Both the position numbers and the translations under genes were made by a program. From Alphaproteobacteria bacterium (GTDB lineage Bacteria > Pseudomonadota > Alphaproteobacteria > UBA9219 > RFNS01), in NCBI GenBank assembly GCA_037200005.1, contig JBBCGY010000001.1, positions 168,416 to 232,415 on the forward strand: DNA of 64,000 nucleotides. The letters run 5' to 3'. Each line of letters begins with the position of its first letter. Position 1 is the first letter of the stretch. This document shows positions 49,861 to 59,121 of this stretch, piece after piece. The notes beneath the pieces were generated by a model that saw nothing but the letters and a program-made list of their open reading frames with translations, ran no database searches and had not been told where the DNA came from.

Positions 49861-51822
49861 TTACATCCCGTGAATGATCCTGGTCTTTCCGTCCCGCCGC
49901 AGGTTCCGATAGCGCGCAAGCGCCCAAAGCGGAAAGAAGGCGCGATAGCCGTGATAGCTCAAATAAAACACGCGCGGAAAGCCGACGGCGGTGCACAGCC
50001 TTTCGTCCCACAGGCCGGTCTCGTTCTGCGTGTCGATCAGATATTCGATTCCGCGCTTCACGGCGGGGTGATCGACTTCGCCGGCGGCCATGAGCCCGAG
50101 CAGCGCCCAGGCCGTCTGCGACGGCGTGCTGGCCTTGCCTTCGCCTTTCGGCTGATCCTGCCAATAGCTCGCGCCGTCTTCGCCCCAGCCGCCGTCGAGG
50201 CGCTGTTTGGAGGCAAGCCAGTCGACCGCGCGGCGCACCGCCGGATCGTCCGGCTCGACGCCGCAAACATTCAGCGCGCATAGCGCCGACCATGTTCCGT
50301 AAATGTAATTCGTGCCCCAGCGCCCGAACCAGCAGCCTTCCTTTTCCTGCTCCTTGCGCAGATAGTCGATCCCGCGCGCCATGTGCGGATGGTCCTTGGG
50401 ATAACCGATCTGCGCCAGCATGGAAAGGCAGCGCGCGCTGACATCGGCGGAGGGCGGATCGAGCAAGGCGCCGTGATCGGCGAAGGGAATGTGGTTGAGA
50501 TAATAATAGGTGTTGTCGGCGTCGAACGAGGCCCAGCCGCCGTTCTTCGACTGCATCCCCAGCACCCAGTCTTCGGCCAGGGAATTTTGCGGGCGAAAGG
50601 CGCGCCAGTCATGCCGGTCGAGCGCCAGCGCCACGACGGCGGTGTCGTCGAGATCGGGATAGTGGTCGTTGGCATATTGGAACGCCCAGCCGCCGGGCTT
50701 GAGTCCCGGACGCTGATCCGCCCAGTCGCCGACGACATCGGTGATCTGCCGCGCCGCCATCCATGCGCAGGCGTTGCCGACCGCGGCATCCTGGCCGCCG
50801 GCTTCGAGCAGCGCGTGAGCGGCAAGCGCGGTATCCCATATCGGCGACAGGCAGGGCTGGCAATAGGCGCTGTCCGCCTTGTCCATCACCAGTTTTTCCA
50901 CCGCGCTCCAGGCCGTCACGCTGTCGTAATGGGTCTTCGGATAGCCGAGCACGTGATACATCATCACCGTATTGGCGATCGCCGGATAAATCGCGCCGAG
51001 GCCGTCCTCGCCGTTCAATCTCTCCTTGACCCACGCGACGCACGCCTCGATGGCGCGGCGGCGCAAATCCGCCGGCATGAAAGGCTCGGCCCGGCGCAGG
51101 ATTTTATCGATCGCGCCGAACACCGGCACCATGACGGATTTGTTGTGGTTGCTGTTCCAGTCCTGCACCTTGTCCGGCGGCACGGCGAATAATTCGTCGA
51201 TGCGAATGCGGTCCGGATTCGCGGCGCGCGGCTTCTTCGCCATCAGCACCAGCAGCGGCACGATCACGGTGCGCGACCAATAGGACACTTTCGACAGATG
51301 GAACGGGAACCAGCGTGGCAGCAGCATGATCTCGACCGGCATCACCGGAACGGCGCGCCACGGCACCAGGCCGAATAGCGCAAGCTGGATGCGGGTGAAG
51401 ACATTGCTTTTTTCCGCGCCGCCATGCGCGAGAATGGCGTCGCGCGCCCGGATCATATGCGGCGCGTCCGGGCTGTCGCCCGCGCAGCGCAGCGCGAAAT
51501 AGGCTTTGACGCTCGTGCTGATGTTGAAATCGCCGTCGGGGAATAGCGGCCAGCCACCATGCGCGCCCTGAATGCCGCGCAGATAGACCGCCATTTTCTG
51601 CTGCCGGGGCCGGTCGAGCTCGCCCAGAAAATGCTCCAGCAGGATGAATTCCGCCGGAATGGTGGCGTCGGCCTCAAGCTCGAAAGCCCAATGGCCGTCC
51701 TCGCGCTGAAGTTTCAGAAGCGCGTCGGTCGCTCCGGCGATCACGTCCTGCAGTTCGCCCTGGGCGGTATCCAGAAGCGGCTGCATGTCCGGGGTTTGGT
51801 ATTGAAAAGCTTGCGTGGGCAT
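49861..51822 (-). CDS. shc: Squalene-hopene cyclase
   Basis: 653 residues, normal length. Cyclises squalene to hopene, for hopanoids that order the outer membrane. The catalytic DLDD (Asp390-Leu-Asp-Asp393) is in HYPDLDDTAVVAL, and there are the QW repeats (QREDGHWAFELEADATIPAEF, QSKNGGWASFD, KQRLDGGWGED). Expected membrane-associated, monotopic. It is followed 8 and then 28 bases later by the two FlbD-like genes. Confidence 0.97.
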   Translation of the reverse strand: MPTQAFQYQTPDMQPLLDTAQGELQDVIAGATDALLKLQREDGHWAFELEADATIPAEFILLEHFLGELDRPRQQKMAVYLRGIQGAHGGWPLFPDGDFNISTSVKAYFALRCAGDSPDAPHMIRARDAILAHGGAEKSNVFTRIQLALFGLVPWRAVPVMPVEIMLLPRWFPFHLSKVSYWSRTVIVPLLVLMAKKPRAANPDRIRIDELFAVPPDKVQDWNSNHNKSVMVPVFGAIDKILRRAEPFMPADLRRRAIEACVAWVKERLNGEDGLGAIYPAIANTVMMYHVLGYPKTHYDSVTAWSAVEKLVMDKADSAYCQPCLSPIWDTALAAHALLEAGGQDAAVGNACAWMAARQITDVVGDWADQRPGLKPGGWAFQYANDHYPDLDDTAVVALALDRHDWRAFRPQNSLAEDWVLGMQSKNGGWASFDADNTYYYLNHIPFADHGALLDPPSADVSARCLSMLAQIGYPKDHPHMARGIDYLRKEQEKEGCWFGRWGTNYIYGTWSALCALNVCGVEPDDPAVRRAVDWLASKQRLDGGWGEDGASYWQDQPKGEGKASTPSQTAWALLGLMAAGEVDHPAVKRGIEYLIDTQNETGLWDERLCTAVGFPRVFYLSYHGYRAFFPLWALARYRNLRRDGKTRIIHGM

Positions 51823-52041
51823 TTTTATCTTTCCTGATGACGGCGGGGAACATAGCCGAAACGAGGCCGGGTTTGAAGTTTAATCGGTAAGAATATTACT
51901 TTCAGCGCATGATGTTAACCAATATCTCTATTAAAATTCGCCGTGAAAAGCCTTTTTCGAGTTATGAAAGTTTTTAAAATAGTCCTTTATTCTGGTAAGA
52001 TCACGATAGTTAAGCAGTTAATGATTGTGGGAGACTTGATT

Positions 52042-52878
52042 ATGGCCGCTTCGGAACAACCGGGACGTTCGCGTCCGCCTAAAGGCCGCCGCCACCGGCA
52101 GGAAATGCCGCGCGTCCCAGCGCATCAGCCGGGCGCGGCCAGAGCGCCGCGAGGCCAGGTCAGCGCGCCTGCCGTCCCCGTGGGAGGAATCGGCGCCCCT
52201 CCCGCGCAAGCCGTTCGGGGCGCGATAGCGCCCGGACAAAGGCGGCCTGCGCTTCAGGGGGCCATCAGCCCCGGCGGAAGCCAAAATCCACAGAACACGA
52301 CGCGTCAAACTTTGACTCCGCTTACGAAAGCCGTCGGGTGGGGGTTGGGCATTCTTGCCTTCTTCGGCGCCGTTCATCTCGGCCAGGAATTTCACGCCCA
52401 CGCGACCAAAAACGATGCCAGCAGCACGGTTCTGGGCGCTACGGTCACGACGCCGAACAATTACAAGAACATGAGGGAACTCAACCGGCAATATTTCGCC
52501 CTGGTTAATCACATCATCGGCGATGCGATCAAGGCCAACGGGGTTAATGGCCTTGATGAGGTGCGGCGAGACTTTCCTTCATATTTCGGCGACCGGCCGG
52601 CGGGCAATCAGCCGCCGCTCGACGGGCAGCGTCAGCCGGTGGTGCAACAGCCGGGCCTGCAAGGCGGAGGCAGCGTCCAGGATCCTGCCACGCCAGGCCT
52701 GCCGCTCCTGACCAGCAACAGCCCCGCCGCCGGCCAGCCGCAAGTTGCGGCGGTTCAGATTCCAGCCGCGGCCCCCGCGCCCCAAAACGAAGCCGCGCCT
52801 CTTCAGAGGGCGGAGTCGCGCGGCAAGCCGGCCCCGGAAACCAAGCCTTCCCCTGCAAGGGTCACATACTCCCTATAG
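52042..52878 (+). CDS. Unknown membrane-anchored Pro/Gln-rich protein
   Basis: 278 residues from ATG 52042 (GGGAG about 8 bases upstream); the frame is open back to 51943. The N-terminal 100 residues are Arg/Pro/Gly-rich and disordered; a single hydrophobic helix (GWGLGILAFFGAVHLG) lies at about 100-115; the rest is Gln/Pro-rich with no recognised fold. Possibly a bitopic inner-membrane protein with the basic end in the cytoplasm. The 219-base AT-rich region before it holds a TTACTTTCA element at 51896-51904. It stands before the Tol operon on the same strand. Confidence 0.55.
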   Translation: MAASEQPGRSRPPKGRRHRQEMPRVPAHQPGAARAPRGQVSAPAVPVGGIGAPPAQAVRGAIAPGQRRPALQGAISPGGSQNPQNTTRQTLTPLTKAVGWGLGILAFFGAVHLGQEFHAHATKNDASSTVLGATVTTPNNYKNMRELNRQYFALVNHIIGDAIKANGVNGLDEVRRDFPSYFGDRPAGNQPPLDGQRQPVVQQPGLQGGGSVQDPATPGLPLLTSNSPAAGQPQVAAVQIPAAAPAPQNEAAPLQRAESRGKPAPETKPSPARVTYSL

Positions 52879-52916
52879 TCTATTGTAGTCTGGCGCTTTT
52901 CCTCTAATCTCGCGTC

Positions 52917-53360
52917 ATGACGCATTCTCATGACGCGGCGCATCGTTTTTCGTTGCGCGTCTATTACGAAGACACCGACGCGGGCGGGATTGTCTATTAC
53001 GCGAACTATCTGCGTTTCTTCGAGCGCGCCCGCACCGAGTGGCTGCGGATAGCGGGCATCGATCACACCGAGCTGAAACGGCGATACGGCCTTATTTTCG
53101 CCGTAAGGTCATGTGACATCGACTATCTCGCGCCGGCGCGGCTCGACGACCTGCTGGAGGTCGTGACGGAAATCCGGCATCTCGGCGCTTCTAGGCTGGA
53201 CATGACTCAATTCATCCGTCATGAAGAAAAGACGCTGACCACGGCGGACGTTACGGTGGTGGCGATCGGCCTGGACGGCAGGCCGGTGCGGATACCGGAC
53301 GATTTGCGGCGTATCATCGCGCCGCTGATTTCTTCTCCCGCGGCGGAGAAAAAGATTTAG
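52917..53360 (+). CDS. ybgC: Acyl-CoA thioesterase YbgC (Tol-Pal associated)
   Basis: 147 residues, 4-hydroxybenzoyl-CoA thioesterase (hot-dog) fold. The signature YYEDTDAGGIVYYANYLRFFERARTEW contains the catalytic Asp. It heads the tol cluster as in most Gram-negatives; its role there is likely in phospholipid or acyl-carrier chemistry. tolQ starts 9 bases after its stop. Confidence 0.94.
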   Translation: MTHSHDAAHRFSLRVYYEDTDAGGIVYYANYLRFFERARTEWLRIAGIDHTELKRRYGLIFAVRSCDIDYLAPARLDDLLEVVTEIRHLGASRLDMTQFIRHEEKTLTTADVTVVAIGLDGRPVRIPDDLRRIIAPLISSPAAEKKI

Positions 53361-53369
53361 GGGGAAATA

Positions 53370-54110
53370 ATGGAACCACAAGCAATTGAAGCGGCGCAGC
53401 TGGCGGGGTCGGTAGGACCGGTCGATCTGTCGATCATAGGGCTGTTCTCGCATGCCGACATCATCGGCAAATGCGTGATGCTGGGCCTGCTCGCGCTGTC
53501 GGTGGTGACCTGGGCGATCATTTTCGACAAGGGCGTGAAATTGGGCCGCCTCAAGCGCAAGGCGCTTTATTTCGAGGAGCGTTTCTGGTCCGGCCATTCG
53601 CTCGACACGCTCTATGACAAGATCGGCAAGCGCCCCGGCGATCCCATGCAGTCCGTCTTCGCCGCCGGGATGAAGGAATGGCGCACCGCCGCCGAAAAGG
53701 GCGGACTCGCGACGGCCCAGTCCCGCACCAGCCTGCAAAGCCGCATCGACCGCGTGATGTCGGTGGTGATCGGGCGCGAAATGGCGCAGATCGAGACTTG
53801 GATGACGTTCCTCGCCTCGGTATCGTCGGTCGCGCCCTTTGTCGGCCTGTTCGGCACGGTATGGGGCATCATGCGCAGCTTTATCGGCATCGCGGCGGCG
53901 CAGAACACCTCGCTCGCCGTCGTCGCGCCGGGCATCGCCGAGGCCCTTCTGGCGACCGCCGTCGGCCTTATCGCGGCCATTCCCGCCACCGCGGCTTACA
54001 ACAAGTTTTCCACCGAACTCGGCCGTTACGGCGACCGGCTCGAGAATTTCGCATCGGATTTCAGCGCGCTGCTGTCGCGCAATCTGGAAGAACAAAGGCT
54101 GGCGGCGTAA
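53370..54110 (+). CDS. tolQ: TolQ, proton-channel subunit of the Tol system
   Basis: 246 residues. ExbB/TolQ/MotA family with three membrane helices: one near residues 30-55 (MLGLLALSVVTWAIIF), and two at about 145-165 and 180-200 (SVAPFVGLFGTVWGIMRSF, ALLATAVGLIAAIPATAAYN). Forms the channel with TolR that uses the proton gradient to energise TolA. GGGG ribosome site. Second gene of the operon. Confidence 0.95.
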   Translation: MEPQAIEAAQLAGSVGPVDLSIIGLFSHADIIGKCVMLGLLALSVVTWAIIFDKGVKLGRLKRKALYFEERFWSGHSLDTLYDKIGKRPGDPMQSVFAAGMKEWRTAAEKGGLATAQSRTSLQSRIDRVMSVVIGREMAQIETWMTFLASVSSVAPFVGLFGTVWGIMRSFIGIAAAQNTSLAVVAPGIAEALLATAVGLIAAIPATAAYNKFSTELGRYGDRLENFASDFSALLSRNLEEQRLAA

Positions 54111-54137
54111 CCATTCGCCGCCACGGGAGATCGCGTC

Positions 54138-54593
54138 ATGGCCATGGGCCCTCAATCATCCGGCGGCGGCGTCCGCCGCAGCGGGCGGCGCAACTGGCGG
54201 CGCAACGCCGAAATCAACGTCACGCCGCTGGTCGACGTAATGCTGGTGCTGCTGATCGTGTTCATGGTCACCGCGCCGCTGCTGAACGTCTCGGTGCCGA
54301 TCGACCTGCCGCAGACCAAGGCGAAAGCAAGCTCCAACCAGGACAAGGAGCCCCTCGTCATCACCATCGACAGCAAGGGGCAGGTCTATCTCCAGGAAAG
54401 CATGGTGGAGATGGGCAGCCTGATCACGCGGCTTCAGGCGGTCAGCGGAGCCAATCCCGACGCCAGGGTTTTCGTGCGCGGCGACCGCAACCTGTCTTAC
54501 GGGAAAATCATGGAAGTCATGGGGCTGGTGACGTCGGCGGGCTATAGCAAGGTGGCGCTGGTAGCCGAAATGCCGAAAGCCAAGAGCCGGTGA
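54138..54593 (+). CDS. tolR: TolR, ExbD-family subunit
   Basis: 151 residues. An Arg-rich N-terminus, then one membrane helix starting INVTPLVDVMLVLLIVFMV, with the conserved proton-carrying Asp. The periplasmic domain has VPIDLPQTKA and VFVRGDRNLSYGKIMEVMGLV. Begins 27 bases after tolQ; tolA starts 7 bases after its stop. Confidence 0.95.
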   Translation: MAMGPQSSGGGVRRSGRRNWRRNAEINVTPLVDVMLVLLIVFMVTAPLLNVSVPIDLPQTKAKASSNQDKEPLVITIDSKGQVYLQESMVEMGSLITRLQAVSGANPDARVFVRGDRNLSYGKIMEVMGLVTSAGYSKVALVAEMPKAKSR

Positions 54594-54600
54594 GAGGGCG

Positions 54601-55407
54601 ATGAAACGCTCCCTCTGGGTTTCGTTTGCGCTGCATCTGGCGATTTTTCTGGTCGTCTGGCTGGGACTGCCGCACTTTCTGCCGCCCTTGCCGTCGCCGA
54701 CCGTGATTGTGCCGGTGGAAGTCGCCGATATCGGCGAGATCACCAACACCAAGGTCAAACAGGAAAAAGAGCCGGAGCCGCAACCCCCGCCTCCGCCGCC
54801 TCAGCAGCCGCCCAAGCAGGACGAAACGCCGCCACCGCCCCCCAAGGCGGAACAACCCCCGCCGCCGCCTCCGGAAAAGAAGCCGGAGCCGCTGCCTGAA
54901 AAGAAACCCGAGCCGCTGCCCGAGAAAAAGCCCGAACCCAAAAAGCCCGAGAAAAAACCGGAGCCTAAGCCCGACCCGCTGGCCAGCGTGCTGAAAAATA
55001 TCGCCCAGCTCAAGCCCAGCACGCCGTCGAAAACCCCGCCCGATCCCAAGCAGAAGGAAGCCTCGGCGCCCCAGAACAACACGCCGTCGCTATCCGACCG
55101 GGTGACGATTTCCGAGGCCGACGCGCTGCGCCGACAGATCGCATCCTGCTGGAACATGCCGATCGGCGCGCGCAACGCCGAGCAGCTCATCGTCGAGGTG
55201 GTGATCGAGGTCAACCCCGACCGCACGGTGCAATCGGTGCAAATTGTCGATATGGTTCGGCTGGCCGATCCGTTTTTCCGGGCCGCCGCCGAATCGGCGG
55301 TACGGGCGCTTCGCAACCCGCGCTGCAGCCCTCTTGAACTTCCGCCCGATAAATACCAAGAATGGAAGACGATTCACTTCAATTTCGATCCGAGGGACAT
55401 GCTGTAG
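54601..55407 (+). CDS. tolA: TolA, energy-transducing envelope protein
   Basis: 268 residues. An N-terminal membrane helix ([16 protein letters not shown]). A low-complexity linker of Pro/Glu/Lys repeats at about 45-125 (for example [11 protein letters not shown]) in place of the Ala/Lys helix of E. coli TolA. C-terminal domain with [15 protein letters not shown], typical of alphaproteobacterial TolA and TonB-like folds. Works with TolQR and TolB to keep the outer membrane tethered during division. Confidence 0.92.
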   Translation: MKRSLWVSFALHLAIFLVVWLGLPHFLPPLPSPTVIVPVEVADIGEITNTKVKQEKEPEPQPPPPPPQQPPKQDETPPPPPKAEQPPPPPPEKKPEPLPEKKPEPLPEKKPEPKKPEKKPEPKPDPLASVLKNIAQLKPSTPSKTPPDPKQKEASAPQNNTPSLSDRVTISEADALRRQIASCWNMPIGARNAEQLIVEVVIEVNPDRTVQSVQIVDMVRLADPFFRAAAESAVRALRNPRCSPLELPPDKYQEWKTIHFNFDPRDML

Positions 55408-55426
55408 CCCGGAGGATGGAAATCAG

Positions 55427-56764
55427 ATGACGAAAGACAGAGGACAGAAAGCCATGCGTTATTTTATCGCCCTACTCGTAACCGTCCTGGCGCTCATGGC
55501 AGCGCCCGCCCGCGCCGAGCTGCGCATCGATATCACGCGCGGCACCGTGGAGCCGATTCCGATCGCGCTGCCGGTCTTCGCGGGTTCGACGGCGGAGGCC
55601 GCGCAAGTGGGTCGCGACATGGCCAAGGTGATCGAGAATAATCTTCTGCGCTCCGGCCTGTTCAGGACGGTCGATCCCAAATCCTTCATCCAGGACGCCG
55701 CCAGCCTTCAGGTGCAGCCGCGCTTTCCCGACTGGCGGGTGCTGAACACCCAGGCGCTCGTGGTCGGCAAGGTCGAGCCGCAGGACGGCGGACAGCTTCG
55801 GGTCGAGTTCCGCCTTTGGGACGTGTTCAGCGAAAGCCAGATGGCCGGGCTTTCCTATAAGACCTCGCCGCAGAACTGGCGGCGCGTGGCGCATATCATT
55901 TCCGACGCGATCTATAAGCGCATCACCGGCGAGGACGGCTATTTCGACACCCGCATCGTCTATGTCTCGGAAACCGGCGTGGCGACCAAGCGCATCAAGC
56001 GCCTGGCGATCATGGATCAGGACGGCGAAAATCACCGCTTCCTGACCGACGGGCGGACGCTGGTGCTGACGCCGCGCTTCTCGCCGACGGCGCAGGAAAT
56101 CACCTATATGGCATTCTACAACAACAAGCCGCGCGTCTATCTGTTCAACATCGACACCGGGCGGCAGGAGATGCTGGGCGATTTCCCCACCATGACCTTC
56201 GCGCCCCGTTTCGCGCCGGACGGCAACCGGGTGATCTTCAGCCTGAGCACGAACGGCAATTCCGACATCTACACCATGGATCTAAAGACGCGGCGCACGG
56301 TGCGGCTGACGGCGGGCGGCTCGATCAATACCGGGCCGAGCTTCTCCCCCGACGGGCGGCAGATCACCTTCGAGTCCGACCGCGGCGGCGCGCAGCAGAT
56401 TTACACGATGAACGCCGACGGCGGCAACGTGCAGCGCATCAGCTTCGGCAACGGGCGCTACGCCACGCCGGTCTGGTCGCCGCGCGGCGATCTAATCGCC
56501 TTCACCAAGCAATATCAGGGCCAGTTTTATATCGGCGTCATCCGTCCCGACGGTTCCGGCGAGCGGCTTCTGACGCAGGCGTTCCATACCGAGGGGCCGA
56601 CCTGGGCGCCCAACGGGCGCGTGCTGATGTATTTCAAGGAAACGCCGAGCGGCAACGGCAAGCGCGCGCGGGTCTATTCCATAGACCTCACCGGCTATAA
56701 CGAACGGGAGATCGCAACGCCGCTCGACGCCTCCGATCCCGCATGGTCGCCGCTGATTCCGTGA
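55427..56764 (+). CDS. tolB: TolB, periplasmic beta-propeller
   Basis: 445 residues from ATG 55427; an alternative ATG at 55454 starts directly at the signal peptide ([21 protein letters not shown]). N-terminal domain with [20 protein letters not shown], then WD-like propeller blades with [13 protein letters not shown] and [31 protein letters not shown]. TolB interacts with Pal and TolA. The frame is open into tolA (55244), but that part is not TolB. pal, usually next, is absent: the next gene is convergent. Confidence 0.95.
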   Translation: MTKDRGQKAMRYFIALLVTVLALMAAPARAELRIDITRGTVEPIPIALPVFAGSTAEAAQVGRDMAKVIENNLLRSGLFRTVDPKSFIQDAASLQVQPRFPDWRVLNTQALVVGKVEPQDGGQLRVEFRLWDVFSESQMAGLSYKTSPQNWRRVAHIISDAIYKRITGEDGYFDTRIVYVSETGVATKRIKRLAIMDQDGENHRFLTDGRTLVLTPRFSPTAQEITYMAFYNNKPRVYLFNIDTGRQEMLGDFPTMTFAPRFAPDGNRVIFSLSTNGNSDIYTMDLKTRRTVRLTAGGSINTGPSFSPDGRQITFESDRGGAQQIYTMNADGGNVQRISFGNGRYATPVWSPRGDLIAFTKQYQGQFYIGVIRPDGSGERLLTQAFHTEGPTWAPNGRVLMYFKETPSGNGKRARVYSIDLTGYNEREIATPLDASDPAWSPLIP

Positions 56765-56771
56765 CCGCGCC

Positions 56772-57278
56772 CTAGCGCTTCAAAACCACATAAAACGCGC
56801 CGCCGCCGCCATGGCGCGGCGCTGCGGGATGGCAAAAGCGCACCGCCTTGGCCGTCGCGCCGTCCCCGAGCCAGCGTGGGAGCGCCGCGCGCAGCACCGC
56901 GCCGCGCCCGGTGACGATCAGCGCGAAACGCTTTCCGTCTCGCCGCGCTTTATCGATAAATTTTCCTACCGCCGCGTGCGCGGAAGATTCGGTCATATGA
57001 TGCAGATCGAGCTTCGCTTCGATGCGCGCCTCGCCGCTCTCGAGGCGGCGCAGCAATGCCGGATCGCCGGGCGAAGGTTGCGGGACGAGCGTGACGGTGA
57101 CGGCGGGAAGTCTGGAAGGCTTGTCGGGCAGCGCGAGGACGGCGAATTTCTTTTTCTTTCCGGCCTTGGCGGATTTTTCTTCGGGCTTCGGCGAGGCGCG
57201 GACGCCCGAACGCGCCGCCGGTTTTCGCGGCGCGGGTTTTATGCCGCGCTTGAAATTTTCCCAAACATCGTCCGTCAT
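56772..57278 (-). CDS. Smr-domain protein
   Basis: 168 residues from ATG 57278 (MTDDVWENFKRG); an in-frame ATG is also at 57305. Basic, Lys/Pro-rich first half, then a Smr domain: LDLHHMTESSAHAAVGKF, the conserved DLH motif, and VTGRG. Smr domains are nucleases acting on branched DNA or on mRNA (for example in ribosome rescue). Convergent with tolB, 7 bases between the stops. Confidence 0.9.
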   Translation of the reverse strand: MTDDVWENFKRGIKPAPRKPAARSGVRASPKPEEKSAKAGKKKKFAVLALPDKPSRLPAVTVTLVPQPSPGDPALLRRLESGEARIEAKLDLHHMTESSAHAAVGKFIDKARRDGKRFALIVTGRGAVLRAALPRWLGDGATAKAVRFCHPAAPRHGGGGAFYVVLKR

Positions 57279-57330
57279 CGGAATGATGCTAAGGCAAATT
57301 TTCATGAAAGGGAATCACAACGGATTCTGG

Positions 57331-57765
57331 TTATCCGCCGATCTTCATGGCCGAAGCCGACGACACCCGGCACTTCGCGCCTTTTTTCGTATTGCTCACG
57401 AATTTATCGCGCGAGACGGGAGCTTCCTTGCCCTTGGCGTCGGTGCAAACCGGAAAACCGCGGCCATTATCGATTCTCTGAAGGTCTTTGGCGAGCTTCG
57501 CTTCTTTTTCGGTCGGCACCGCATACCGATCCACGATTTTCGTATAGCCCGCCTGCTGCATGCTTCCGCCGCCGGGCACGCTTTCATTGAATCCGGGGCC
57601 GCTGGTCTTGCCTTTGGCTTCCGGGCCTTTCGCCGCTTGACCTTTCGCCGTCTGAGCGGGGGCATTTTTTGCTTTAGGTTCGGCCGAAGCGGTTTTCGTG
57701 CCGCCCGCCGCGGCCACTGCCAGCGCGACTCCGGTCAAAAGCCTGTATGTTTTTCTCGACGCCAT
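57331..57765 (-). CDS. Unknown secreted protein, Lys/Ala-rich
   Basis: 144 residues from ATG 57765 with an AGGGAAAGAG ribosome site; the frame is open to 57888. N-terminal signal (TYRLLTGVALAVAAAGGTKTASA). The middle is Ala/Lys/Gly low complexity (KGQAAKGPEAKGKTSGPG), then a region with two Cys (FPVCTDAKG and AKCRVSS). No family. It starts 10 bases after the 57776 gene's stop, the two making one unit. Confidence 0.55.
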   Translation of the reverse strand: MASRKTYRLLTGVALAVAAAGGTKTASAEPKAKNAPAQTAKGQAAKGPEAKGKTSGPGFNESVPGGGSMQQAGYTKIVDRYAVPTEKEAKLAKDLQRIDNGRGFPVCTDAKGKEAPVSRDKFVSNTKKGAKCRVSSASAMKIGG

Positions 57766-57775
57766 GTCTCTTTCC

Positions 57776-58522
57776 CTAATCTCTGCCGAAAGCAGGCGAT
57801 TTTCCTTTGGGCTTGGGGCTGCCGGCCAGCCTGGTGTCCGGCTTGGCGGCGGATTTGACGGCGGGTTTTTGCTCCGCGCGCTTGACATCTTCCACGATAT
57901 TGAACGGCACGCCCGATCCCTGCTCCTGCGGCGCGCCCATCGTGACGATCGTCGCTCCGTTGGCGCGCTGCTCGGCTACCCAGCGTCTTTGCTCTCTGTC
58001 TTCCGCGCTTTCCGCGGAGTGGCCCGTTTTGATGCCCGTGGTTTTCGAGGCCGCGGGTTTTACCGCAGGCTTCTTTTCAGGCTCGCTGACCGGAGGCGTC
58101 CACGCCCATGGAGCTTGCGTCGTTGCCGCCGCCACGCTGGAAGAAGGAGGCGGAGCCGCCGGCGCTTTGCCGCGCGCGTCCCATTCGGCCTTATGCTGGG
58201 CGGCAACCTGTGCCGCGGCCTTGGCGCGCGCGCCTTCATCGATGCTCTGCTGCCTGAGCGCGCCTCCAGCCGCTACGGCGCCGCCGATGACGCCCGCCAT
58301 GCTCAAGCCTGCCGCCAATCTCTTAAACCGTCCGGGACTTTTGCTTTTTTCCGCTCCGGCAAGAAGCCTGGCTTCCATTTTATTGACGGCGCCTTCCTGC
58401 TTCAGCCGCTTGTCCTCGGTGCGCGCGGCAACTTTCCTCGGAGCCGTCATGGCAGCCACGGCGTCGCTGACATCGCCGCCAGGCAAAGGTTCGTTCCCAG
58501 AAATCGTTGGTTTTTTAGCCAT
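57776..58522 (-). CDS. Unknown Ala/Pro/Lys-rich protein with one membrane helix
   Basis: 248 residues from ATG 58522 (GGAGG 6 bases upstream); the frame is open to 58555. Basic N-terminus, a hydrophobic segment at about 70-90 (RLAAGLSMAGVIGGAVAAGG), then a long low-complexity Ala/Pro/Lys region and a conserved-looking segment (EDREQRRWVAEQRANGATIVTMG). Topology suggests a membrane-anchored periplasmic protein. Function unknown; same composition type as the 10739 and 13224 products. Confidence 0.55.
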   Translation of the reverse strand: MAKKPTISGNEPLPGGDVSDAVAAMTAPRKVAARTEDKRLKQEGAVNKMEARLLAGAEKSKSPGRFKRLAAGLSMAGVIGGAVAAGGALRQQSIDEGARAKAAAQVAAQHKAEWDARGKAPAAPPPSSSVAAATTQAPWAWTPPVSEPEKKPAVKPAASKTTGIKTGHSAESAEDREQRRWVAEQRANGATIVTMGAPQEQGSGVPFNIVEDVKRAEQKPAVKSAAKPDTRLAGSPKPKGKSPAFGRD

Positions 58523-59121
58523 GTCAGCCTCCCTGCGCACTCTCAGTCGCTTCAATAATCATATGCATAATTGGCAACTAATTACCAATATTAATTGGGC
58601 CGCTTATTATTCTGCGTTACAACACTAATCTTAAAGCCAAGGGATTTACTTTGTCCTAAAGGAGAGAAATAGCTGCCGCCTCCGATTTTTCTGGAAAAAT
58701 GACGGCGATAACGGCAGCCATGACCGATTTTATAGCTGAAAAACCCATATCATGAGCGAAAACACCTCATTTAACCCCTATTTGCCCGTCATAAGCCTGG
58801 ATTTATCGTGAAAAATCCAAAATCGGCCTTCAAATAGTCAAATTTCAGCATTATTGATCATTTTTAAAGCCTGTTTGAGGCATAGGCGCTGGTTATAATA
58901 TGTTATGTCTTTCTCGATTAAGACTGGAATCACGGACAGGCCGAGCGATGACATATAACATGGATGGCGTTTTGCGAAAAAATGTGCCTCAAAAACGATT
59001 CGCGTGCTAATGCTTGATAAAGCATCCGGCAAGGTTGTGAAGATCATCAATGCTTGAAACAATGTTAACTTGCTGAGAAACCTCGTAAATCCTCGCCTGC
59101 ACGCATTAAAACGAGACGAAC
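58523..59121. other. 599-base intergenic region, no gene supported
   Basis: AT-rich relative to the flanks. A 74-codon minus-strand frame (58838-59062) has no ribosome site and an unnatural composition, so I reject it. A GGGATTTACTTT sequence at about 58636-58647 resembles the TTACTTTCA elements. Promoters for the 58522 gene (minus) and the 59122 gene (plus) must lie here. No conserved RNA was recognised. Confidence 0.5.

Noticed and set aside
49853-50293. N-terminal extension of the 49442 gene
   Set aside because: Runs through the 3' end of shc in another frame; start chosen at ATG 49852.
58838-59062. 74-codon minus-strand frame in the intergenic region
   Set aside because: No ribosome site, atypical composition, start codon buried in AT-rich sequence.
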